Assembly: GCF_015169395.1 (NCBI RefSeq)
Contig: NZ_CP063458.1
Span: 6,572,001-6,636,000 of the forward strand
Reading direction: 5' to 3'
DNA: 64,000 nt
DNA from: Humisphaera borealis
GTDB taxonomy: Bacteria > Planctomycetota > Phycisphaerae > Tepidisphaerales > Tepidisphaeraceae
Below, piece by piece: positions 52,379-61,900 of this stretch. The notes beneath the pieces are model-generated. The model was not told the DNA's origin and made no database searches. It saw only the letters and a program-made list of their open reading frames with translations. Numbering within the stretch: the first letter of the stretch is position 1; the number at the start of each line of letters is the position of its first letter. The position numbers and the translations under genes were made by a program.

Positions 52379-53518
52379 ATGCGCTACGGCTCGATCGACA
52401 TCCTTCGGACGGTCGCCATCTTCGTGATGGTCTTCGTTCACTTCGGCGAGAATCTTTCCGGGTACACGCTGCCGATTGCGGGGCTGGGCGCGCCGCTGTT
52501 CGCGTTCCTTTCCGGCGTCAGCTATGTGCTCTGGGTGAACGGCCAGCACGCCCGCGGCGCAAGCGAACTTAAGATCACCAAGGTCTCCGTGCGGCGCGGA
52601 CTGTTCGTCTTCGTGACCGGCTTTGTCTTTAACGTGTTCGTCTGGCTTCCCGAGGATACCTTCAACTGGGACGTGTTGACGTTCATCGGTGCGGCGCTGT
52701 TGTTGCTCAACCTGCTCCGCAAACTTCCGCTGTCGATCTCAGTTCTCGTTGCCGTGCTGGCACTGGGAATCAGTCCGATCCTTCGCGGTTTGGCGCATTA
52801 CCCGTCGTACTGGGTGAACGGTTACTACGACGCCGATCTGACCCTGTCCGATGTGCTGATCGGCTTCTTCACGACCGGCTACTTTCCGCTATTCCCGTGG
52901 ATCGCCTACTCGATCGCCGGGCTGGTGACGGCGACCCTGATGTTCCCGCCCGCCGACAGCGCCTTGGACGCCACGCCGGGCGTGGGACTGTCACCTGCGG
53001 GGCCGGCGACATTGCCCGCGACCCCATCGTGGCGGTCGGTCTTGATGGTGGGGTTGGGGATGATCGCGACATCGGCGGTGCTGCTGGCGGTCCGGCCGTT
53101 CGTGCCGACGCCGGTCGGCAAGCACCTCCTGGGCGGCTGGACGATGTTCCCGCCGACGATCGAATACGTGCTCGCGACCATGGGAATGGCGTTGTCGCTG
53201 TTCGGGGTCGGGCATCGGTGGATCGACGACAATCCACGGATCTTGCGGCACACAGGCCTGCTGAGCATCGCCAAGACCTTCAGCCGATACTCCCTGACGA
53301 TCTACGTGCTGCACCATGTCGTTCACCTGTGGCCACTCTGGATTTACGGCCTGGCGATGGGACAGGAGCCGACCCATTACTGGAAGATCGCGATGCCGAT
53401 GTCGATGTCGATGCCGCTGGCGGCTCTGTTTCTGGGGTGCTGCTATGCGTGGTTCCGCTGGGTCGGTTCTGATGAACGGCGGGGGATCGAGTCGATGATG
53501 CGATGGGTGTGCGATTAG
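52379..53518 (+). CDS. HGSNAT-like / DUF1624 membrane acyltransferase
   Basis: A 379-residue membrane protein with about nine hydrophobic segments. It begins MRYGSIDILRTVAIFVMVFV, then HFGENLSGY, matching the N-terminal R-x-x-x-D-x-x-R pattern and catalytic-region His of the heparan-alpha-glucosaminide N-acetyltransferase / OpgC-related families. APLFAFLSGVSYVLW and a late SRYSLTIYVLHHVVHLW segment agree. Such enzymes pass acetyl or other acyl groups from the cytoplasm to extracytoplasmic sugars. The acceptor is unknown. It follows the DUF155-like gene by 111 bp in the same direction. Confidence 0.72.
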   Translation: MRYGSIDILRTVAIFVMVFVHFGENLSGYTLPIAGLGAPLFAFLSGVSYVLWVNGQHARGASELKITKVSVRRGLFVFVTGFVFNVFVWLPEDTFNWDVLTFIGAALLLLNLLRKLPLSISVLVAVLALGISPILRGLAHYPSYWVNGYYDADLTLSDVLIGFFTTGYFPLFPWIAYSIAGLVTATLMFPPADSALDATPGVGLSPAGPATLPATPSWRSVLMVGLGMIATSAVLLAVRPFVPTPVGKHLLGGWTMFPPTIEYVLATMGMALSLFGVGHRWIDDNPRILRHTGLLSIAKTFSRYSLTIYVLHHVVHLWPLWIYGLAMGQEPTHYWKIAMPMSMSMPLAALFLGCCYAWFRWVGSDERRGIESMMRWVCD

Positions 53519-53610
53519 CCCCCTTGTCCCCTCGGTCGATTTCAGTACGATCGCCTGACCAACCAAGCGCCGTGAATTGAACGCATGATGCCACCCCAGA
53601 GGACCTGAGC

Positions 53611-54141
53611 ATGTTCGGCTTCCGCAAAAGCGAAGAGCCGCTGGCGGGTCCGCGCGTCAGCAGCAAGTACTGCACGGACAAGTTCAGCGGGAAATACCCG
53701 CACGTGGGCCTGTACGACTGCCGCGACCGTAAGGTATGGGTCTGCAAGCCTTTGGGTGGCCAGGCGATCCGTACGTCGCACGCCCGCCTCATCACCGGTG
53801 CCGACAACGCCACCAGCACCGTCTGGAAAGACCGCTTCATCTGCTTCTGGTTCTACACCCCCGACACCGGCGAAGGTTTTATCCACGGCTACCCGATTGA
53901 CTGGGAAGAAGCTCACCTGCTGGTTCGTATCGACCCCAACTGGGACTACGACCGCCAGAAGTACATCCAGCCCGAACTGACCGACCACGTCGAGGCGAAC
54001 CTGGAACGGCAGTTCAAGCACGGCGAGCGGATATTCGAGTTCTTCAAGGCGGGAAAGCACCCGTACCCCATCAGCCTGCACTACATTGGCCAGCGCGCGA
54101 CCGATTCGCTGTTCTACGTGAAGCGTGCGGAAAAGACGTAG
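53611..54141 (+). CDS. Uncharacterised protein, 176 residues
   Basis: The ATG at 53611 follows AGAGGACC. A soluble, aromatic-rich protein with no signal peptide. Segments include YPHVGLYDCRDRKVWVCKPL, DRFICFWFYTPDTGEGFIHG and EANLERQFKHGERIFEFFKA. I recognise no family. Cysteines at about residues 21, 36, 44 and 75 are not in a zinc-finger spacing. It is followed by a palindromic repeat and then glgP. Confidence 0.65.
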   Translation: MFGFRKSEEPLAGPRVSSKYCTDKFSGKYPHVGLYDCRDRKVWVCKPLGGQAIRTSHARLITGADNATSTVWKDRFICFWFYTPDTGEGFIHGYPIDWEEAHLLVRIDPNWDYDRQKYIQPELTDHVEANLERQFKHGERIFEFFKAGKHPYPISLHYIGQRATDSLFYVKRAEKT

Positions 54142-54227
54142 GGGCCGCCCTGGCGGACGGGGCGTAAGGGCGATTCAGCGCGTCCCGCCGATTCAGAGTT
54201 CCGCGTCCGCCAAGGCGGACCCTACTT
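54139..54227. repeat. Inverted repeat of GTCCGCC-type palindromes
   Basis: GTAGGGGCCGCCCTGGCGGA (from 54139) and CGTCCGCCAAGGCGGACCCT (ending near 54225) are near-reverse complements. Each arm is itself palindromic (GTCCGCC/GGCGGAC). The loop holds two copies of CGATTCAG. It lies between the unknown gene at 53611 and glgP. Confidence 0.75.
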
Positions 54228-54305
54228 TGCGGCTTGATCCGAAAACCGCTTTCGGAAGAATGCGACCGGCGGACGAATACCCGCCGGAAGAAGAAAGAAA
54301 GAATC

Positions 54306-56885
54306 ATGGCAGATCCCATTGCAGCATTGGTCCCCAACATTCGCACGTTCCAGGTCTTTCCGGATGTGCCCGATCCGCTCGAGCCGCTGCTGGAGATGGC
54401 CAAGAATCTCTGGTGGGTCTGGAACCCCGACGCCGCCGAGCTTTTCCGCCGGCTCGACCACCTGCTCTGGGAAGAGGTCCATCACAATCCAGTGAAACTG
54501 CTGGGCGCGATCGAGCAGCAGCGGCTTCTGCACCGATCCACCGACGAGGGCTACCTCGCCCAGATGCGCAGGGTTTACGCCGCGTTCAGGGAACACGTCG
54601 AAACCAAGGGATGGTTCGCCGAGGCACACCCCGACAAGGCCAACCTCAAGATCGCCTACTTCTCGGCCGAGTTCGGCATTCACGAATCGCTGCCGATCTA
54701 CTCCGGCGGCCTGGGCATCCTGGCCGGCGACCACCTCAAATCAGCCAGCGAGCTGGGTATGCCGCTGATCGGCGTCGGCCTGCTCTACCGCAACGGCTAT
54801 TTCCAGCAGTACCTGTCGGCCGACGGCTGGCAGCAGGAAGCGTATCCCGAGCTCGACTTCTACAACCTCGCGATCGAACAGTGCTTCCTGCCCGACAAGT
54901 CGCCCGTCCGCGTCCGCGTCGACCTGCCGGACAACGCCGTCTTCTGCCACGTCTGGAAAGCCAGCGTCGGCCGTATCTCGCTCTACCTGATGGACACCAA
55001 TCTGCCGGAAAATAGCCCGGCCGATCGCGACATCACCGCCCGTCTTTACGGCTCGGGTAACGAACTCCGCATCAAGCAGGAGATCGTGCTGGGTATCGGC
55101 GGCGTCCGCGCGCTGTCGGCGATGGGCATCGCGCCCACCGTCTTCCACATGAACGAAGGACACTCGGCCTTCCTGGCGCTGGAGCGCATCCGCGTCCTGC
55201 TCGAAAACAGCGCAATGAGCTTCGATCAGGCCCGCCAGTTCGTGATGGCGACCAACGTCTTCACCACCCACACGCCCGTCCCTGCCGGCATCGACTTCTT
55301 CAGCCCCGAAGTCATGCTCAAGTACTTCCGGCCGATGATCCCGCAGCTCAAGCTCGATGACGAAGGCTTCCTGGCTCTCGGCCGCGAAGACGTCGGCAAC
55401 AAGAAGCAGGGCTTCAGCATGGCGTTGCTGGCGATCCGGCTCGCCGACCACATGAACGGCGTCTCCGAACTGCACGGCGACGTCTCCCGCCGCATGTGGC
55501 ACAATGTCTGGCCGCAGGTACCGCCGCCGGAAGTGCCGATCAAGCACGTCACCAACGGCATTCACGTGCGGTCGTGGCTCAGCAGCGATATCGCATTCAC
55601 GCTCGACCGCTACATGCCCGAAGGCTGGCTCAAGCGGCCGGCGGATTTCTCGACCTGGGACAATGTCAGCCAGGTGCCGGACGAGGAAATCTGGCGCGCC
55701 CACGAGCGCGGCCGCGAAAAACTCGTCGCCTGGGCCCGGCAGACGCTCAAGGCTCAGCTCGCCAAGCGCGGCGCCAGTTACGAGGATCTGACCGTCGCCG
55801 AGCAGGTGCTGGACCCCGAGGCGCTGACGTTCGGCTTCGCCCGCCGATTCGCAACCTATAAGCGCGGCACGCTGCTGTTCCGCGAGCCCGAACGGCTCAA
55901 GAAGCTGCTGGAAGACAACAAGCGGCCGATCCAGTTCGTCTTCGCCGGCAAGGCCCACCCGGCCGACCACGAAGGCAAAGAACTCATCAAGGCGATCGTG
56001 CATTTCGCCCGCGAATCGGGCGCGCGCCGCCGCATTGTGTTCATCGAGAACTACGACATGAGCGTGGCCCGCTACCTGGTGCAGGGCGTGGACGTCTGGC
56101 TCAATACGCCTCGCCGTCCGTACGAAGCCAGCGGCACCAGCGGCATGAAAGCCGCCGCCAACGGCGTGCTCAACTGCTCGATCCTCGACGGCTGGTGGGT
56201 CGAAGGCTACTCGGCCGATCTCGGCTGGGCGATCGGCCGGGGCGAAGACTACTCCGACCCCAACTATCAGGACCACGTCGAAAGCCAGGCGCTCTACGAC
56301 CTGCTGGAGAAGGAAATCATCCCGACGTTCTACAATCGCACGGTGAACAACATCCCGCGCGACTGGATCGGCCGGATGAAGAACTGCATGCGGAAGCTGG
56401 CGCCGGTGTTCAATACCAACCGCATGGTCAAGGAGTACGCCGACAAGTTCTACATGCCCGCCGACACCCGCGGCGCGGCGTTGTCGGCCAACGGCATGGC
56501 CCGCGCCGCCGGCCTGGCGCAGACGAAAGACCTGCTGCGCGGCAAGTGGCCGGGCATCAGGGTTGTCGGCGTCCACACCAGCGGCAACGGGCACTTCCGC
56601 GTCGGCGAGAGCATGCAGGTCGAGGCAATGATCGACATGCCCGGACTGAGCCCCAAGGACGTCCAAGTGCAGCTGTACTGCGGTCGCATCAACGCCCGCG
56701 GCGAGATCGAAGACCCGGCCCCTCTGGTGATGCAGCACACCAAGACCGTCGCCAACGACCGCCACGTGTACGTCGGCAAGTTCGACTGCCGCGTCAGCGG
56801 CCGCCAGGGATTTGCGGTGCGCATTCTGCCCGGCGAAAGCGACCTGGCGTCGCCGTTCGAGCCGGGGTTGATTCTGTGGAATTAA
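54306..56885 (+). CDS. glgP: Alpha-glucan (glycogen/maltodextrin) phosphorylase
   Basis: An 859-residue enzyme that releases glucose 1-phosphate from alpha-1,4-glucans. The start MADPIAALVPNIRTFQVF is an N-terminal DUF3417-like extension typical of the bacterial long form. Catalytic features: AYFSAEFGIHESLPIYSGGL, HMNEGHSAFLALERI, GFARRFATYKRGTLL, and the pyridoxal-phosphate Lys near residue 614 in SGTSGMKAAANGVLN. It is cytoplasmic and acts in storage glucan turnover. No glycogen genes are adjacent. The C-terminal 100 residues form an extra beta-rich domain. Confidence 0.95.
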   Translation: MADPIAALVPNIRTFQVFPDVPDPLEPLLEMAKNLWWVWNPDAAELFRRLDHLLWEEVHHNPVKLLGAIEQQRLLHRSTDEGYLAQMRRVYAAFREHVETKGWFAEAHPDKANLKIAYFSAEFGIHESLPIYSGGLGILAGDHLKSASELGMPLIGVGLLYRNGYFQQYLSADGWQQEAYPELDFYNLAIEQCFLPDKSPVRVRVDLPDNAVFCHVWKASVGRISLYLMDTNLPENSPADRDITARLYGSGNELRIKQEIVLGIGGVRALSAMGIAPTVFHMNEGHSAFLALERIRVLLENSAMSFDQARQFVMATNVFTTHTPVPAGIDFFSPEVMLKYFRPMIPQLKLDDEGFLALGREDVGNKKQGFSMALLAIRLADHMNGVSELHGDVSRRMWHNVWPQVPPPEVPIKHVTNGIHVRSWLSSDIAFTLDRYMPEGWLKRPADFSTWDNVSQVPDEEIWRAHERGREKLVAWARQTLKAQLAKRGASYEDLTVAEQVLDPEALTFGFARRFATYKRGTLLFREPERLKKLLEDNKRPIQFVFAGKAHPADHEGKELIKAIVHFARESGARRRIVFIENYDMSVARYLVQGVDVWLNTPRRPYEASGTSGMKAAANGVLNCSILDGWWVEGYSADLGWAIGRGEDYSDPNYQDHVESQALYDLLEKEIIPTFYNRTVNNIPRDWIGRMKNCMRKLAPVFNTNRMVKEYADKFYMPADTRGAALSANGMARAAGLAQTKDLLRGKWPGIRVVGVHTSGNGHFRVGESMQVEAMIDMPGLSPKDVQVQLYCGRINARGEIEDPAPLVMQHTKTVANDRHVYVGKFDCRVSGRQGFAVRILPGESDLASPFEPGLILWN

Positions 56886-57014
56886 CCGAAGCGGTCATGC
56901 GAAAAAAGTAGCGGGTCGCGAAGCATTCAAAGCATTAGCTTGGGCCAATCATTGCCCGCAACTTTACGCCGCCTGGCGCGTCTCTGTGTTGGTCAACCAA
57001 CCCGGAGCCGCGTC

Positions 57015-57740
57015 ATGAAACGCTTCTGCACTGTTCTCGTCGTCGGCGGGTTCTCCGCCGCTCTTGCCTTCGGTCAAGCCACCAAGCCGTCCGAGCCGGC
57101 ACCAAAGCCGTCAAAGGCGGATTCGGTCGCTAGGGATCGGTCGAACGTTGATGAGCCCAAACCCGCCGCGGACGCGGTGAAATTGGTCAAGCGTCGGCTG
57201 CCCAACGAGCCCGTTCCCGGGTCGGAGAACGGCAAGTGGACGACCTACGACGCCATGCACAAGTTCTTCGTCGAACGCTTCGTCGAGAGTGAGGGCTTCG
57301 GATTCAGCCGCATGATCTCACAGCGCGATCTCGCGCGGTCGAACGCGCTGTATGTCGACGGCCAGAGTTATCGCGTCGGCGCGGTTCGTCTCATCAGCCC
57401 CGGCGAACCCGACAAGGAAGGCAAGGTCGGTAAGCCATTTGCCTATGAGCCCACCGAGAAGGTCAAGATGCGCGGCAGAGACCCAATGCGCAACGCACTG
57501 AAAGAGTCAGACAAAAAAGCGCTCGGCCCTTTCGAGACCGAGGCAATGGCCAAACTGCGGGCGGGGGAGCAGACGGTGATGGGCGCCGAAGGCGGCAAGC
57601 CGATGCTGATCGGCGCGATCCGTGCGACCACCGACTGCCTCGAATGCCACAAGGTGAAGGAAGGCACGCTGCTGGGGGCGTTCCGTTATCCGCTGGAGCG
57701 GACGGAGAAACCCGCCGCCGAAGCACCGGCCGAGAAATGA
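57015..57740 (+). CDS. Exported mono-haem c-type protein
   Basis: A 241-residue protein started at the ATG at 57015 (MKRFCTVLVVGGFSAALAFG, signal peptide). A Pro/Lys/Ala-rich linker follows (to about residue 70). One CxxCH haem c attachment site, TDCLECHKVKEGTLLGAFRY, is near residue 208, close to the C-terminus. The central domain (YDAMHKFFVERFVESEGFGF, ISPGEPDKEGKVGKPFAYEP) looks like a PAS-like / DUF3365-type sensor domain, a family that often carries a C-terminal haem site. No partner gene is adjacent. The role, whether electron transfer or sensing, is unknown. Confidence 0.7.
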   Translation: MKRFCTVLVVGGFSAALAFGQATKPSEPAPKPSKADSVARDRSNVDEPKPAADAVKLVKRRLPNEPVPGSENGKWTTYDAMHKFFVERFVESEGFGFSRMISQRDLARSNALYVDGQSYRVGAVRLISPGEPDKEGKVGKPFAYEPTEKVKMRGRDPMRNALKESDKKALGPFETEAMAKLRAGEQTVMGAEGGKPMLIGAIRATTDCLECHKVKEGTLLGAFRYPLERTEKPAAEAPAEK

Positions 57741-57802
57741 ACTTCGGAGGTCGCTGCTTTTGCGCTGATCGCCTCCGCCGACCGAAGGAGGGGGCGAGAG
57801 CG

Positions 57803-58855
57803 TCACCGTTTTGCCTGTGGCGATTCCACCTCGATCTCGTACTTCTTCCCGTCCGATGTCGCCCGTAACCACCCGTGAATGCCCGTGGCATACACCTGGC
57901 TGCCGACGGCACCGTAAACCTTCCACGCCGGCAGGCCCCTGGCGTAACGCGGGAAGACGCTGCAGAACGTCACTTTCGGCCTGGCCGCCTCGGCGAATTC
58001 TTTCGTCGCATGCAGGCCGTGGCCGGGTGCGATCAGGATGTCGCACTTGAGCGCGTCGGCCGGCAGGGACGGGAGCAGCGACCGCACCTGGTCTTCCGCC
58101 TGGATGTCGCCGGGCAGCAGAAACGTCACGTCGCCGTGCTTGATGCGGATGCCCAGCGAGTTGGCATTCACCAGGTAATGCGCCGGCGGATCGTTCTTGG
58201 CCCGTACTTCGGGGTACGCCTGCGTGAAGAACTCCTTCGGCGGGGCGGTCACTTCAACCGTCAATGCGTCGTCCAGGGCGATCTTGTCACCGGTATGGGC
58301 TTCCTGCCAGGCGTTACGCTTCTGGAACGTTTCCCGCAGCTTCTCGTATTGGCCGAGTTCCGACGTATACGCCGGCGGCGACGCGGCGGGGAACTTGTAA
58401 CCCGAATCAACAATCCGCCGGATGGGGATGTTGTCGACAAGCCAGAGCAGTCCGCCGAAATGATCGAAATGGGCGTGACTGATGAAGATCGTGTCGATCT
58501 CCTTGATGCCGGCCTTCTTGAGAAACGGCGCGACAAGGTCGCGCCCGGAGTTCGCGCCGCCCACCCAGCCATCCGGGGCCGCACGGTCGGGATAGGCCGC
58601 GCCCGTGTCGTAAAGACAAACCTTGCCCGACGGAAGCTGCATCACGACCAGCAGTCCGGCGCCGCGCTGCACGTCCGGAATGTTGAGACAGGTCACCACC
58701 AGGGTACCGGGACGAACCGGAGCCGGCGCAGTGGCAGGCGCGGTCGCCGGGGCGGCGTTGCACGTGAAGGCCGTCAATAGAACGGCGGCGAGCATGATCA
58801 GCCCCATGGCGGCAAATCGTCGGCCGAACGCAGCGGGTCGATGGATGGATGCCAT
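57803..58855 (-). CDS. Exported MBL-fold hydrolase, ComEC-like
   Basis: A 350-residue protein. The ATG at 58855 gives MASIHRPAAFGRRFAAMGLI and then a hydrophobic signal segment ending near NAAPA, followed by an Ala/Pro/Thr linker. The metal site is IFISHAHFDHFGGLLWLVDN (HxHxDH). The later FLLPGDIQAED provides an Asp ligand and ILIAPGHGLH a His. The arrangement matches the ComEC/Rec2-type metallo-beta-lactamase domain without the channel part. Activity on nucleic acid is possible but unproven. It is convergent with the haem-protein gene. Confidence 0.82.
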   Translation of the reverse strand: MASIHRPAAFGRRFAAMGLIMLAAVLLTAFTCNAAPATAPATAPAPVRPGTLVVTCLNIPDVQRGAGLLVVMQLPSGKVCLYDTGAAYPDRAAPDGWVGGANSGRDLVAPFLKKAGIKEIDTIFISHAHFDHFGGLLWLVDNIPIRRIVDSGYKFPAASPPAYTSELGQYEKLRETFQKRNAWQEAHTGDKIALDDALTVEVTAPPKEFFTQAYPEVRAKNDPPAHYLVNANSLGIRIKHGDVTFLLPGDIQAEDQVRSLLPSLPADALKCDILIAPGHGLHATKEFAEAARPKVTFCSVFPRYARGLPAWKVYGAVGSQVYATGIHGWLRATSDGKKYEIEVESPQAKR

Positions 58856-58934
58856 ATACCCCGGCATTACCAGGGCGACGTGTACGGCGTTTATCCCGAT
58901 CACGGTCGCGGCCGCATCTCCCCGGCAAAAGAAT

Positions 58935-58964
58935 CGGGGTTGGGTGGCAGGCCACCCAACCCCG
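58935..58964 (-). terminator. Intrinsic terminator of the agarase-like gene
   Basis: Perfect 13-bp stem CGGGGTTGGGTGG / CCACCCAACCCCG with a CAGG loop, followed on the minus strand by ATTCTTTTG. It lies 23 bp past the stop at 58987. Confidence 0.75.
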
Positions 58965-58986
58965 AAGCAACGTCAGCCAAATGCGG

Positions 58987-61900
58987 CTACACGATCTCGA
59001 TGAAGTTGATCTTCGTGTCACCCGTCGCAGCAGCACCGATGCCGAGCGTCAGGCGACCGTCGGCGACCGTCACCTGTGTCTTGCGGGCGATGAACGTCGC
59101 AGGGCCCAGCGGAACCCCGCTGAAGAACGTCGTACCCTCGATGTTGATCGTGCTGGTGCTGCTGCCACCGGCGTCGCCGACGCTGATCGTCACCGTATAG
59201 GTGCCGTTGGGAACGTCCAGCTCCCAGGTCGCACCTGCCTTGACGGCGACGTGCGTATCCAGCAACTGGTTCGCGTTCATGTTGCGGTCGAAGACCGAGT
59301 CGATGTGCGACGTGCTCCAGCCATAGTTCTGGCCGTTGCCCCGGTCGGCGAAGGTCAGGCCTGAATCCACCAGGTAGCTCGGAACGGTCGTCGCGGCCGA
59401 CGGCTGGAAGTTGATCAGCACCGGCGGCGAGACCGGCGGCGGCACGGTCGGCGGGGCGACGAAGTTCAGCGTCACCTCGTACGATCCGCCCACCGTTCCG
59501 GTGGCACCGGCACCGCTGTAGGCGATCGCCTTGATCACATGCGTACCGAGCGGGGCTGTCCAGGGGAGGAAGTCCAGCCCGAGGTCGCCACCAATCGCAT
59601 GGGGCAGACTCGTCTCCACTTTCACTTCGACGCCATCGACCAGGAACTGCACTGAACCGACCGTTCCGGTTTCGATCGCGTGCAGGTTGATTCCCGGCGA
59701 GCCGACCTGGATCGTCTGATCGGCAACGACGGCACCGATGTTCGCATCCATGTCAGCGTTCACCAGCATCAGCCCCGTAACGCCAAACGTCGGCGTCGGA
59801 GGCACAGTCGGCGGAACGGTGGGAGGTACAGTCGGCGGCACCGTCGGCGGAACGGTTGGAGGTACTGTGGGCGGCACCGTCGGTGGAACGGTAGGCGGTA
59901 CGGTCGGTGGGACCGTGGGCGGCGTCGTCGGGGGAACGACCGGGGGCGGTACCGCGGTTACTTCGATGAAATCGAGCCGCGTCGCGTTCGTCGTCGTCCC
60001 GCCGAACGCCAGCGTCAATCGCCCGTCGGCGACGGTGATGGTCGCCGTCTTGTTGCTGAACACATTCTTCGCCAGGCTCTGGTAAACGAACAGATTGGTC
60101 GACCCTTCGACCCAAACGTTGTTCTTACTGGCGGCACCGGAGTCGCCGACCCCGATCTTCACCGTGTACTTGCCGTTCGGGACGGCCAATTCCCATTTCG
60201 CGCCGGCTTTGACGCCGACATTGGTATCGAGCAGTTGGTTGCTGTTGAGGTTCCGGTCGATCACGTTGCCGGCGTGGGTAACAGTCCAGCCGTACGACTG
60301 GCCGTTGCCCCGGCTGCCATACAGGGCACCGGCGTCCACCAGGTAACCCGAAACCGTCGGTGCCGTTGACGGCTGGAAGTTGACCTTCACCGGCGGGGGG
60401 ACCGACGGCGGAACGGTGGGAGGTACTGTCGGCGGCACCGTGGGCGGCACGGTTGGCGGAACAGTGGGAGGCACGGTGGGTGGCACCGTTGGCGGTACGG
60501 TTGGGGGTACCGTTGGCGCGACGAATGTCAGCGTCACGTCGTACGTCGAGGCGACGCTGCCGGTCGCATCCTGTCCCGTGTAGGCGACCACTTCGATCAG
60601 GTGCGTGCCGAGCGGGGCATTCCACGCCAGGAAATCCGGCGCGGCGTCGCCACCGATCGCATATGGCGCATTGTTCTCGACCTTTACCTCCTGCCCGTCG
60701 ATCAGGAACTGCACGGAACCTACGGTCCCGGTGGTGATCGCATGCAGATTGATCCCGGTCGTGGCGACCTCGATCGTTTCGTTGGCGATCACCGCACCGA
60801 CATTGGCGTCAGTCGTCGCGTTCACCAGCATCAGGCCGGAGATCGTTGCCGGCACTGTCGGGGGCACGGTGGGCGGAACCGTCGGCGGAACGGTGGGGGG
60901 CGATGTCACGGTGGAACCGATCCGCACATAGTTGAGCCGCGTCAGGCCCGCCGTGGACTGCCCGCCGACCGACAGCGTCAGCTTGCCGTCGGTCACGTTG
61001 ACGGTCGCAGTGCGCGCCAGGAAGTTGTTCTTCGCCAGCGGAACGTACGCGAAAAGGTTGTTGGCGCCTTCAATCCAGATGTTGTTAGTCGACGCGATCC
61101 CGGCGTCGCCGACGCCGACGGTCACCGTGTACTGGCCGTTGGGAACGGCGTACTCCCACTTGCCGCCGACCTTGAGGCCGACATTGGTGTCGAGCAGCTG
61201 GTTGCTGTTGAGGTTCCGGTCCACCACGACGTCGGTGTGACTGGTCGTCACCCAGCCGTAGGTGCTGCCGTTACCGCGACTGCCGTAGAGTGAGCCGCTG
61301 TCCACCAGGTAGCCCGAGACGGTCGGCGCGGCGGCCGGCTGGAAGTTGACCTGAGCCGTTGTGACTGTCGGCGGTACCGTCGGAGGGACGGTGGGGGGCA
61401 CTGTCGGGGGGACAATGGGCGGCGGCACCGCCACGATGTTGAACGTCAGCGCGTATTCCAGCGAATTGCCCACTTCGCCGGTCGCTGCGGCGCCGGTGTA
61501 TACCGTCACCTTGACGGTGTGCGTGCCGGCCGGTGGCAGCCACGGGTCGATCGCCGCTCCGTTGCCCGTTCCGATGACATACGGCGCAGTTCCCTCGATC
61601 CGCTCCTGAACGCCGTCCACTTCGAACTTCACCGACCCGACATCGCCGGCCGTGACGGCGCGCAGGCTGATGTTGGGCAGTCCCACCTGGACGGTGTCGC
61701 CGGTGGTGAGCAGCCCGATATCGGCATCGGTGTCGGCGTTGACGAGCATCAGGCCCGTCACCTGCATGATCGGGCGCGTGTAGACGTCCGTCTCGGTGGC
61801 GGCCGTGGTCAGGTTGCCGGCGCGATCGGTGCCGGCGCCCTCGGGCAGCGACATCACGTAAGCGCCGTCGCCGACCAGGTACGGCGACAGCCCTTTCAGC

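Noticed and set aside
54741-56765. Minus-strand frame of 674 codons opposite glgP
   Set aside because: Antisense to a certain enzyme gene; no recognisable motifs.
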